Of a stretch of DNA of 6,841 bases, positions 1-6,743 are shown in pieces. The position numbers were made by a program, and so were the translations under genes. The notes beneath the pieces are model-generated. The model saw only the letters and a program-made list of their open reading frames with translations. It searched no databases and was not told the origin of the DNA. Numbering within the stretch: the first letter of the stretch is position 1; every line of letters begins with the position of its first letter. The stretch is from Oscillospiraceae bacterium (GTDB lineage Bacteria; Bacillota; Clostridia; Oscillospirales; Ruminococcaceae), in NCBI GenBank assembly GCA_900768705.1, contig CAAGEB010000109.1, positions 1 to 6,841 of the forward strand, read 5' to 3'.

Positions 1-96
1 CGACGAAGCAAGGCTGTATGCCTTGCGAGGAGGTTTGACGCAGCAGACGGCGTGCACTGCTGATTTTATCTCAAACAAGGTTTTTAGAGGTGACCA
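1..96. repeat. Right-hand part of a MITE-like inverted-repeat element (partial, cut by window start)
   Basis: Bases 1-51 recur without mismatch at 6791-6841. The outer edge, bases 79-95, read on the minus strand, is GGTCACCTCTAAAAACC. It matches the left edge of the other copy (6727-6743, GGGCATCTCTAAAAACC) at 15 of 17 positions, so the two copies supply opposite ends of one inverted-repeat element. Inside are a 7-bp hairpin (8-14 with 20-26, loop TGTAT) and a 6-bp hairpin (CAGCAG 41-46 with CTGCTG 57-62). The outer border is set at the CCA before TA at 97-98, because both ends carry TGG..CCA next to TA. That fits a TA target duplication but cannot be tested with two partial copies. No transposase is encoded, so any movement would need an enzyme from elsewhere. 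One frame stays open from base 2 to a TGA at 125-127, but it lacks a start in the window and looks like a by-product. The family name is unknown to me. Confidence 0.75.
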
Positions 97-99
97 TAA
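79..99 (-). repeat. Terminal inverted repeat, right end
   Basis: Read on the minus strand this 21-base stretch aligns without gaps to 6723-6743 with two mismatches. Beyond the 21 bases the similarity continues with small gaps, through GTTTGA and AAAATC-GCAG blocks, for about 45 bases in all. This is the signal that defines the outer edge of the repeated element. Confidence 0.7.
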
Positions 100-123
100 G
101 GAAATAACCGTACCGAAGCAAGC

Positions 124-152
124 TTGATATTTTTTTATAAATGTGGTAGAAT
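124..152 (+). promoter_or_regulatory. Predicted sigma-A-type promoter of the miaB operon
   Basis: A -35 box TTGATA (124-129, one change from TTGACA) is followed by a 17-base spacer and a -10 box TAGAAT (147-152, one change from TATAAT). A TG one base before the -10 box (144-145) makes it an extended -10. The spacer is A/T-rich. The expected start point near 158-160 would give a leader of only about a dozen bases, so no riboswitch or long leader fits between promoter and miaB. The promoter starts about 25 bases past the border of the repeated element, so the element ends just upstream of the operon promoter without disrupting it. Confidence 0.7.
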
Positions 153-170
153 AGAGAATGAGAGGGATAT

Positions 171-1568
171 ATGACAGAGATAATTACTGCCGAGGAAATG
201 AAAAAGCAGCGCAGCTTTATTGAAAAGGTTGCGCAGATTAATGCGGACAGAGAGCCGCCCATAGCCCATGTCCACACCTTTGGCTGTCAGCAGAATGTAT
301 CCGACGGCGAAAAAATCAAGGGTATGCTGGCGGAAATGGGTTATGGTTTTTCCGACAGCCCGGAGGGTGCGGATCTGGTGCTTTTTAATACCTGTGCCGT
401 CCGTGAAAATGCGGAGGACAGAGTTTTCGGAAATCTGGGTGCGCTTAAACATAACAAAGCCCGTAATCCCGATATGATAATCGGTGTTTGCGGCTGCATG
501 GTAGGGCAGGAGCATATCGTTGACAAAATAAAAAGGAGCTTTCCCCATGTGGATCTTGTATTCGGCACAAACGCTCTACACACCCTGCCGGAGCTGATTT
601 ATGAGGAGCTTACCCACAGACGGAGAATTTTTTCCGTGCCGAAAAACGACGGAGTAATTGCCGAGGGAATTCCGCTTCGCCGTGAGAGCAGTCTCAAGGT
701 GAGCATTCCTATTATGTACGGCTGCAACAACTTTTGCAGCTATTGCATTGTACCATACGTACGGGGAAGAGAGCGTTCGAGAGCCTTTGAGGATGTTGTC
801 AATGAAGCCCGTGAAGCGGTTGAAAACGGTGCAAAGGAGCTTTTGCTGCTGGGTCAGAATGTCAATTCCTACGGCAAGGAGTTGGGAACAAGCTTTTCCG
901 AGCTGCTGCGGGCGATTAACGCCATCGAGGGTGAATTCAGAATTTGCTATATGTCCAGCCACCCCAAGGACGCTTCAAAGGAGCTTATCGATACAATTGC
1001 GGAGTGCGAAAAGGTGTCACGGCATTTCCACCTGCCGGTGCAGAGCGGCAGCGACCGAATTTTAAAGCTGATGAACCGTCATTATACCGGAGAAGATTAT
1101 CTGAACATTGTAAGATATATACGGGAAAAAATACCCAATTCCGCTCTTACCTCCGATATAATCGTAGGCTTTCCCGGGGAGACCTATGAGGATTTCCGTG
1201 AAACGCTTTCGCTGGTGCGGGAGGTTAAGTTCGATTCGCTGTTTACATTCATTTTCAGCCCGAGAAAAGGAACCCGAGCTGCTGGAATGGAGGATCCTGT
1301 TTCTGCGGAGGAAAAGGGAAAATGGTTTCGGGAGCTGCTTGATGTTCAGCAGGAGCAGGGAACGGCAGCCTATGAACGCTATGTGGGACAGACCCTTCGG
1401 GTGCTTTGCGAGGGGGAGGGAAGAACGGGACAATGCTCTCTTACGGGAAAAACCCCTCAGGATGTTATTGTGGATTTTAACGGCGACAAATCCCTTATCG
1501 GTGAATTTGTCGATGTTGAAATAAAGAATGCCCTTAACTGGGCGCTGATTGGCGAAATCAGAAAATAA
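171..1568 (+). CDS. miaB: tRNA-2-methylthio-N6-dimethylallyladenosine synthase MiaB
   Basis: This radical-SAM methylthiotransferase adds a methylthio group to i6A at position 37 of tRNAs reading UNN codons, forming ms2i6A in the cytoplasm. It uses two [4Fe-4S] clusters and S-adenosylmethionine. The 465-residue product has the full three-part layout. The N-terminal domain carries the three cluster cysteines C39 (FGCQQN), C75 (NTCAVRENA) and C109 (CGCM). The radical-SAM core has CxxxCxxC at C185, C189 and C192 within a typical GCNNFCSYC block followed by VPYVRGRERSR. Further family motifs are LLGQNVNSYG (near 227-235), GFPGET (333-338) and FSPRKGTRAA (362-371). A TRAM tRNA-binding domain fills about 403-463. 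GCNNFC and RGRERSR favour MiaB over its relatives MtaB and RimO. The ATG at 171 follows AGAGGG (161-166) by only 4 bases, a slightly short gap; the next in-frame ATG (198) would leave no gap after GAGGAA, so 171 is preferred. First gene of the operon; all catalytic residues are present. Confidence 0.97.
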   Translation: MTEIITAEEMKKQRSFIEKVAQINADREPPIAHVHTFGCQQNVSDGEKIKGMLAEMGYGFSDSPEGADLVLFNTCAVRENAEDRVFGNLGALKHNKARNPDMIIGVCGCMVGQEHIVDKIKRSFPHVDLVFGTNALHTLPELIYEELTHRRRIFSVPKNDGVIAEGIPLRRESSLKVSIPIMYGCNNFCSYCIVPYVRGRERSRAFEDVVNEAREAVENGAKELLLLGQNVNSYGKELGTSFSELLRAINAIEGEFRICYMSSHPKDASKELIDTIAECEKVSRHFHLPVQSGSDRILKLMNRHYTGEDYLNIVRYIREKIPNSALTSDIIVGFPGETYEDFRETLSLVREVKFDSLFTFIFSPRKGTRAAGMEDPVSAEEKGKWFRELLDVQQEQGTAAYERYVGQTLRVLCEGEGRTGQCSLTGKTPQDVIVDFNGDKSLIGEFVDVEIKNALNWALIGEIRK

Positions 1569-1571
1569 AAT

Positions 1572-1602
1572 AGGCACAGAACGGTTTTGTCCGTTGCTGC
1601 CT
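1572..1602. other. Intergenic hairpin between miaB and the ylbF-like gene
   Basis: AGGCA (1572-1576) pairs with TGCCT (1598-1602) and AACGG (1580-1584) pairs with CCGTT (1591-1595). This makes a 10-bp stem with a small 3x2 internal loop and a TTTTGT tip. On the plus strand it is followed by GAAAAAAT, not a T-run, so it is not a forward intrinsic terminator. On the minus strand the stem is followed by ATTTTATTTTC, so it could stop antisense transcription into miaB. It might also protect or punctuate the mRNA. The function is inferred from pairing only. Confidence 0.45.
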
Positions 1603-1625
1603 GAAAAAATACGGAGGAAATTACT

Positions 1626-2045
1626 ATGACTGTTATTGAAGCTGCAAGAAAGCTGGGAGCCGCTGTTCAGGCGGATGAGCGTTACACGGAATATGTAAAT
1701 GCAAAGAAGGCAAACGACGAGGACACAGAGCTGCAGAATCTTATCGGAGAATTCAACCTTGTTCGTCAGAACCTTGCTATGGAATCCGATAAGCCGGAGG
1801 ATGAAATTGACCACGATAAGGTAAAGGAGCTTACCGTGAAAATGCACTCTGCCTACGAAAAGGTTATGGCAAACGAGAATATGGCTCTCTTTACCGTTGC
1901 AAAGCAGGGAATGGACAAGCTTATGAGTGAAATCAACACAATTCTTACCTACTGCGTGGAGGGCGAGGATCCCGAGACCTGTCCTTCCGAGCCGCCGGCT
2001 GCTTCCTGCGCCGGAGACTGCTCATCCTGCGGAGGATGCCATTAA
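1626..2045 (+). CDS. YlbF/YmcA (RicA/RicF)-family protein with Cys-rich C-terminal tail
   Basis: This 139-residue protein is mostly charged and helical (about 1-105), with the pattern of the Com_YlbF family. In B. subtilis the family members YlbF and YmcA form a complex with YaaT that carries iron-sulphur clusters and assists RNase Y in mRNA maturation, affecting competence, sporulation and biofilm. The position between miaB and mutS matches B. subtilis ymcA, so a YmcA/RicA-like role is the best guess, though sequence alone does not separate YlbF from YmcA types. The tail holds six cysteines: C110, C119, C128, C132, C135 and C138. The last four form C-x3-C-x2-C-x2-C-His, ending at the last residue, a likely metal or Fe-S ligand set. 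No signal peptide or membrane segment is seen, so it should be cytoplasmic. The start is well supported by GGAGG (1613-1617), 8 bases before ATG. It lies 57 bases after miaB and ends just before mutS. Confidence 0.85.
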   Translation: MTVIEAARKLGAAVQADERYTEYVNAKKANDEDTELQNLIGEFNLVRQNLAMESDKPEDEIDHDKVKELTVKMHSAYEKVMANENMALFTVAKQGMDKLMSEINTILTYCVEGEDPETCPSEPPAASCAGDCSSCGGCH

Positions 2046-2067
2046 AGTTTTTTCTACCCAATGAAGC

Positions 2068-2073
2068 GAGGAA
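2068..2073 (+). promoter_or_regulatory. Ribosome binding site deciding the mutS start
   Basis: GAGGAA here lies 5 bases before the GTG at 2079. The in-frame ATG at 2061 is preceded by a T-rich stretch (GTTTTTTCTACCCA) with no purine-rich site. The site therefore supports initiation at GTG 2079, six codons after the ATG. Confidence 0.65.
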
Positions 2074-2078
2074 TTGAA

Positions 2079-4697
2079 GTGGATAAGGAATCGGAAAAGC
2101 TTGCGGAGCAGGATTCGGGAAAAGTGACCCCGATGCTCCGACAATACAATGAAATAAAGGAACAGTATCCCGGATTTATAGTTTTTTTCAGACTCGGCGA
2201 TTTTTATGAGATGTTCTACAAGGACGCAGAAACGGTTTCCCGAGAGCTTGGACTTGCGCTGACTTCAAGAGCGGGTTCGCCTATGTGCGGCGTTCCCTTT
2301 CACAGTGCGGACATTTACATAAAAAAGCTGATTGACAAGGGGTACAGGGTAGCTATCTGCGAGCAGCTGACCGATCCCCACGCTTCAAAGGGGCTGGTTC
2401 AGCGGGGCGTGGTGCGCCTGATTTCCGCAGGAACTGTTATTGAGGCTTCCCTGCTGAACGAGGATACCAACAACTACATCACCACGGTATGGACGGAAAA
2501 GGATGGCATAGGTCTGGCTTTTGCGGATATTTCCACGGGAGAGGTGCAGGTTTTCGAGAAAAAGGGCAAAAACCGTGAGGAGGAGGTCTGCGCCGAAATG
2601 ACCCGCTTTCACCCGGTTGAGCTGTTGGTAAACGACGCTTTTCTTGACCTGAAGCTTGTGTGTTCCTTTGTGAACAGGGAGCTGAAACGAAGCACCTGCG
2701 ACATTGTTGACAACGAAAAATTCGACAGCAGCGATCTGTCGGTTGTTACGGATCAGTTTGAAAGCGCAGAGGATTTCGACAAAATGGGAATCGGCTCAAT
2801 GCCGCTGGCGAAAAAGGCATTGTGCGCATTGTTCAGATATGTGGGCGATACATACAAGTCCAAGGTACGGAGATTTTCGGGAATAAATGTACCCACGGAA
2901 AATGAGTACATGGAGCTGGGTCTCAATACCATGCGCAACCTGGAGCTTTGCGAAACAATGCGAAGCAAGGAGAAGCGGGGTTCGCTGCTGTGGGTATTGG
3001 ATAAAACCGTCACCGCAATGGGCAGAAGAAGGCTTCGCAGCTGGGTTGAAAGACCGCTGATGTCCCACACGATGATTATAGACAGGCTGGAAGCGGTTGA
3101 GGAGCTGATGCAGAACAGCGCCGTGCTGTGCGATCTGAGGGAAGCTCTGGATGCGGTGTACGATCTGGAACGGCTTATGTCCAGAATTATGTACAAAACC
3201 GCTTCACCCAAGGATGTGTATCTTCTGGGAAAAACCTGCGGTATGCTGCCGGGAATAAAAGCGCAGCTGGGACAGCTTAAATCCAGAAAGCTCCGCAGTC
3301 TTACGGACAAAATTTCCCAGCTTTCCGATGTTACCAATCTGGCAGAGAATGCAATTGTTGACAATCCTCCCGCTAATCTGCGGGAAGGCGGCGTGATAAA
3401 GGAAGGCTTTAACAAAGAGCTTGACAGGCTGCGGGATATTTCGGGCGGCGGACAGAATGTGCTGCGTGAAATTGAACAGCGGGAACGAGAAGCCACCGGG
3501 ATACGCACCCTCAAGGTTGGTTCAAACCGTGTGTTCGGCTATTATATCGAGGTGTCAAAAAGCTTTGCCGATAAGGTGCCTTCCAATTATATCCGCAAGC
3601 AGACTCTCGTTAACGGAGAGCGGTACATCACCGAAGAACTGAAAAAAATAGAAGGAGAAATTCTTTCCGCAAACGATAAAATACTGGCAATCGAGCAGGC
3701 AGTCTTTGATGAAGTGCGTGAATTTATGTCAAAGAAGCTGTGCGAAATACAGACCACTGCGGCGGCTTTGTCCGAGGTGGACGCACTCTGTTCCATGGCG
3801 CAGGTTTCCCTTGAAAACGGCTATGTGAAACCCGAAATAACCATGGACAGCGTTATCGACATAAAGGACGGCAGACATCCGGTGATAGAAGCATTGGCGC
3901 AGGACTGCCGCTTTACTCCCAACGATGTTCATCTGGACTGCACGGACAGCAGAATGCTGATTATCACAGGTCCGAATATGTCGGGAAAAAGCACCTTTAT
4001 GCGCCAGACTGCTCTGATTGTGCTTATGGCGCAGATTGGCTGCTTTGTTCCGGCGGGTTATGCGAAAATTGGCGTGGTGGATAAGATTTTTACCCGTGTG
4101 GGTGCTTCCGATGATTTATCGGCGGGACAGTCCACATTTATGGTGGAGATGAACGAGGTTGCTGAAATACTCAGGAATGCCACCAAAAAAAGTCTGGTAA
4201 TTCTTGACGAAATCGGCAGAGGCACTTCCACCTTTGACGGAATTTCCATTGCGAAAGCCACTGTTGAGCATATCTGCGAAAAAATCGGCTGCAAAACTCT
4301 CTTTGCCACTCATTATCACGAATTGATAACTATGGAAAAGGAGCTGAAGGGCGTCCGCAATTTCAGTGTTGCGGTGACAAAAAGAGGAGACGATATTAAA
4401 TTCCTTCATAAGATAATTCCCGGAGGCACCGATGACAGCTATGGAATACAGGTTGCAAAGCTGGCGGGAATTCCGAATAAGGTTATCGAGCGGGCAAAGG
4501 AAGAATTAAAGGAGCTGGAGGTCAGCGGAAAGATACGGCTGGCGGAGGCGTTGGAAAAGAACGGCAGCGATCAGCTGAGCTTTGCAGCCGTTGAGGAACA
4601 GAATGTTATTGCAAGGCTCCGTGCCGTTGACATCAACTCTTTGTCTCCTATGGACGCTCTTATGCTTGTAAAGGAATTGAAGGACAGTCTTTCCTAG
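2079..4697 (+). CDS. mutS: DNA mismatch repair protein MutS
   Basis: MutS scans DNA as a dimer, binds mismatches and small loops, then uses ATP to become a sliding clamp that recruits MutL. From the GTG at 2079 the product has 872 residues, normal for MutS1. Domain I begins with TPMLRQYNEIKEQYPG and contains the mismatch-wedging motif Phe-x-Glu as F42 and E44 in GDFYEMF. Connector, core/lever and clamp regions occupy roughly 130-580. The ATPase domain has Walker A GPNMSGKST (631-639), Walker B ILDE with D710 and E711, the GRGTSTFDG signature (713-721) and the ATHYHE motif with H745. Near the C terminus QLSFA (832-836) sits where Firmicute MutS proteins carry a beta-clamp motif, followed by a helical dimerisation end. 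Those features exclude MutS2, which has a Smr domain and no mismatch-recognition domain. An ATG at 2061 would add six residues but has no ribosome site. mutL follows after 17 bases, so the two are surely co-transcribed. Confidence 0.97.
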   Translation: MDKESEKLAEQDSGKVTPMLRQYNEIKEQYPGFIVFFRLGDFYEMFYKDAETVSRELGLALTSRAGSPMCGVPFHSADIYIKKLIDKGYRVAICEQLTDPHASKGLVQRGVVRLISAGTVIEASLLNEDTNNYITTVWTEKDGIGLAFADISTGEVQVFEKKGKNREEEVCAEMTRFHPVELLVNDAFLDLKLVCSFVNRELKRSTCDIVDNEKFDSSDLSVVTDQFESAEDFDKMGIGSMPLAKKALCALFRYVGDTYKSKVRRFSGINVPTENEYMELGLNTMRNLELCETMRSKEKRGSLLWVLDKTVTAMGRRRLRSWVERPLMSHTMIIDRLEAVEELMQNSAVLCDLREALDAVYDLERLMSRIMYKTASPKDVYLLGKTCGMLPGIKAQLGQLKSRKLRSLTDKISQLSDVTNLAENAIVDNPPANLREGGVIKEGFNKELDRLRDISGGGQNVLREIEQREREATGIRTLKVGSNRVFGYYIEVSKSFADKVPSNYIRKQTLVNGERYITEELKKIEGEILSANDKILAIEQAVFDEVREFMSKKLCEIQTTAAALSEVDALCSMAQVSLENGYVKPEITMDSVIDIKDGRHPVIEALAQDCRFTPNDVHLDCTDSRMLIITGPNMSGKSTFMRQTALIVLMAQIGCFVPAGYAKIGVVDKIFTRVGASDDLSAGQSTFMVEMNEVAEILRNATKKSLVILDEIGRGTSTFDGISIAKATVEHICEKIGCKTLFATHYHELITMEKELKGVRNFSVAVTKRGDDIKFLHKIIPGGTDDSYGIQVAKLAGIPNKVIERAKEELKELEVSGKIRLAEALEKNGSDQLSFAAVEEQNVIARLRAVDINSLSPMDALMLVKELKDSLS

Positions 4698-4701
4698 CAT
4701 T

Positions 4702-4707
4702 GAAAGG
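4702..4707 (+). promoter_or_regulatory. Ribosome binding site of mutL
   Basis: GAAAGG lies 7 bases before ATG 4715, inside the 17-base gap after the mutS stop. It gives mutL its own initiation site, although the close spacing also allows ribosomes ending mutS to continue into mutL. Confidence 0.6.
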
Positions 4708-4714
4708 TTGAATT

Positions 4715-6658
4715 ATGGCGAAAATCAATCAACTTGATAAAAGCGTTTATGAGCTGATTGCCGCAGGCGAGGTGATTGAGCGGCCTGCCTCTGTAATTAA
4801 GGAGCTGGCGGAAAATTCCATAGACGCAGGAGCGGGAACTATTACCGTGGAAATCCGCAGAGGCGGGATAACCTATATGCGGGTTACGGACGACGGCTGC
4901 GGAATTTCCTACGAGGATATGCCTGTAGCCTTTCAGCGTCACGCTACCAGCAAGGTGCGGATTGAAGATGACCTGGATCATATCAATACCCTTGGTTTCC
5001 GAGGAGAAGCCCTGGCTTCCGTTTGCGCAGTGGCAAGAGTTGAGGCGGAAAGCCGCAGATCGGAGGACGAGCTGGGAACCCGATACAGTATTGAGGGCAT
5101 ATCTCCGCTGAGCTATGAAAAAGTCGGCTGTGCTGCGGGAACTTCGATTATTATACGGGATTTGTTTTTCAATACTCCCGCACGGCTGAAATTTCTCAAA
5201 AAGGATGTTACCGAGGGAAATTACTGTGCAAATGTAATTGAGAAGCTGGCACTTTCTCACCCGGATATTTCCTTCAGGTTTATCCGTGACGGAAAGCAGA
5301 CCCTTTTTACCTCGGGAGACGGACAGTATTACAGTGCTATACGCAGTATTTTCGGCAAGCAGTTTGCGGCGTCCATGATTCCGGTGGAGAATATTTTCCG
5401 TGAAATCAGCGTAATGGGATATGTGAGCAGTCCGCTTTTCACCAAGTCCAACCGTGTTATGCAGAATTTCTTTGTAAACGGCAGAAGCGTGAAAAGCCCC
5501 GTGTGCTGCGCCGCACTGGAGGAAGCTTTCAGAAACAGCATTATGGTGGGAAAATTCCCTGCCTGCGTGCTGTGCATAAATCTTGACCCGACAGATCTGG
5601 ACGCCAATATCTCTCCCACAAAAACCGAGGTTCGTTTTTCCAACGAAAAGCTGATTTTCGACGCAATTTATATGGCGGTGAAAAACGGGCTTACAGGCTA
5701 TGACGAAAGCCGTGAAATAAAATTACAGGGCATTAATACAGAGGAAGACGTTGCGGCGTCGGTTACGGTTCCCGTAAAAAACGAGCTGTATTCCGTTCCC
5801 AGACCCGCCCCGGACAGAGAGAGCTTTTTCCGTAAGAACGAGCCTTTCCGTTTCTCTGAAAATCAGCCGGAGGGAGAACAGCAGGTTCTTCCCGAAATAC
5901 TTCCTCCCACAGTAAATATTGAAAAAACGGTTAACGGCACGGCTGACTGCAAAGCCGACGATTCGTCGGAGGGGGAGAATGATCTTTCGGGTTACAGCTT
6001 TCTTTCGGAGCAGTCCTTTGCAAAGCCGGAAAAAACGCCCGTGGGCGAAGCGGAAAGCACTGTCGTTACGGAAAAGGCGGAGGAAGAGGAAATCACTGAT
6101 ATACGGGTTATCGGCGAGCTTTTTAAGACCTATATTCTCTGTGAAAGCGAAAGCAGCCTGCTGCTTATTGATAAACACGCCGCCCATGAGCGGATAAACT
6201 TCGAGCGGTTCAGAAAGGGCGTTGATATTCACGGTCAGATGCTGCTTGAACCGAGACAGGTATTTTTGCCTGCTGCCGAATTTGAAGCGGTGAGAAGCTT
6301 CAAGGAAAAGCTGGAAGGCGTGGGCTTTATTCTCAGAATTGAGAATGACAAGCTGTTTGTGGAGGGCTTGCCCCAGTCGCTGGAATTTGAGGACCCGGAG
6401 GATCTGCTGCAAAGCGTGGCGGAAATTCTTGCCCGAGGCAACGACAATGCGGAGGGCGTTCTTTTCGATGATGTTCTGCACACAATGGCTTGCAAGGCAA
6501 GCGTCAGGGGCGGAGAAAACCAGACTCCTGCAGAGCTTGCATATCTTGCCAAGCGAGTAATCAACGACAGGAATATCAGGTATTGTCCCCATGGCAGACC
6601 GGTTATTACCCAGATTACCCGGCGTCAGATTGAAAAGTACTTCGGACGGGTTGTGTAG
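4715..6658 (+). CDS. mutL: DNA mismatch repair endonuclease MutL
   Basis: MutL is recruited by MutS and, in bacteria without MutH, nicks the new strand itself. The 647-residue product has the N-terminal GHKL ATPase: KELAENSIDAG (E30 and Mg-binding N34), DDGCGI (59-64), GFRGEAL (94-100), GTS (142-144) and the transducer loop PTK (K303) before EVRF. An acidic, low-complexity linker spans about 332-460. The C-terminal domain is the endonuclease type: D486-K-H-A-x2-E492-x4-E497, ACK (592-594), CPHGRP (624-629) and a final FGR. These correspond to the metal site described for B. subtilis MutL. QMLLEP (508-513) aligns by position with the B. subtilis beta-clamp contact. Two variants stand out: DKHA where DQHA is the textbook form, and NISPTK where NVHP is usual. 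The ATG at 4715 has GAAAGG 7 bases upstream. It is the last gene seen; the family often has miaA or hfq next in clostridia, but the window ends first. Confidence 0.97.
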   Translation: MAKINQLDKSVYELIAAGEVIERPASVIKELAENSIDAGAGTITVEIRRGGITYMRVTDDGCGISYEDMPVAFQRHATSKVRIEDDLDHINTLGFRGEALASVCAVARVEAESRRSEDELGTRYSIEGISPLSYEKVGCAAGTSIIIRDLFFNTPARLKFLKKDVTEGNYCANVIEKLALSHPDISFRFIRDGKQTLFTSGDGQYYSAIRSIFGKQFAASMIPVENIFREISVMGYVSSPLFTKSNRVMQNFFVNGRSVKSPVCCAALEEAFRNSIMVGKFPACVLCINLDPTDLDANISPTKTEVRFSNEKLIFDAIYMAVKNGLTGYDESREIKLQGINTEEDVAASVTVPVKNELYSVPRPAPDRESFFRKNEPFRFSENQPEGEQQVLPEILPPTVNIEKTVNGTADCKADDSSEGENDLSGYSFLSEQSFAKPEKTPVGEAESTVVTEKAEEEEITDIRVIGELFKTYILCESESSLLLIDKHAAHERINFERFRKGVDIHGQMLLEPRQVFLPAAEFEAVRSFKEKLEGVGFILRIENDKLFVEGLPQSLEFEDPEDLLQSVAEILARGNDNAEGVLFDDVLHTMACKASVRGGENQTPAELAYLAKRVINDRNIRYCPHGRPVITQITRRQIEKYFGRVV

Positions 6659-6664
6659 GGAAAA

Positions 6665-6711
6665 TGCGGGAGGAAATCCGCAGTAAACCGAAGTGTGTTT
6701 TCTTGCTGCGG
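6665..6711 (+). other. Alternative hairpins downstream of mutL
   Basis: Three related segments follow the mutL stop: TGCGG (6665-6669), CCGCAG (6678-6683) and CTGCGG (6706-6711). The middle one can pair with the first (5 bp, 8-base loop) or with the third (6 bp, 22-base loop), but not both. No T-run directly follows either stem; the nearest is TTTT at 6698-6701. It is therefore not a standard intrinsic terminator. It may be an mRNA 3' structure or chance. The 67 bases between mutL and the repeated element hold nothing else that I can recognise. Confidence 0.3.
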
Positions 6712-6722
6712 GGAAATTGAAA

Positions 6723-6743
6723 TTATGGGCATCTCTAAAAACC
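6723..6743 (+). repeat. Terminal inverted repeat, left end
   Basis: This 21-base stretch matches the minus-strand reading of 79-99 at 19 of 21 positions. Its core GGGCATCTCTAAAAACC (6727-6743) is the outer edge of the downstream copy. It contains an ATG (6725-6727) that opens a short frame into the element. Confidence 0.7.

Noticed and set aside
4..122. CGAAGCAAG at 4-12 and again at 114-122 as a direct repeat flanking the element end
   Set aside because: Nine bases only, one copy inside the element and one outside, not at the borders. Probably chance.
97..170. Riboswitch or attenuator leader before miaB
   Set aside because: The promoter places the transcript start about a dozen bases before the ATG, leaving no room, and no conserved fold is visible.
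1062..1847. Long open frame on the minus strand (about 261 codons) opposite miaB and the ylbF-like gene
   Set aside because: It lies antisense to a strongly conserved gene, shows no recognisable domain, has no ribosome site that I could support, and crosses a gene boundary. It is a coding shadow.
2023..2053. Possible terminator at the end of the ylbF-like gene (stem CATCCT/AGGATG, then six T)
   Set aside because: Nine bases separate the stem from the T-run, too far for an intrinsic terminator, and the stem is inside codons for the Cys-rich tail. It might cause weak pausing at most.
2753..3514. Ser/Arg-rich open frame on the minus strand opposite mutS
   Set aside because: The odd composition is that of a reverse-complement translation of Glu/Leu/Arg-rich helices, and mutS is intact here.
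5723..6592. Long open frame on the minus strand (about 289 codons) opposite mutL
   Set aside because: It is antisense to the MutL linker and endonuclease domain, its composition is a reflection of the mutL codons, and no family motif is visible.
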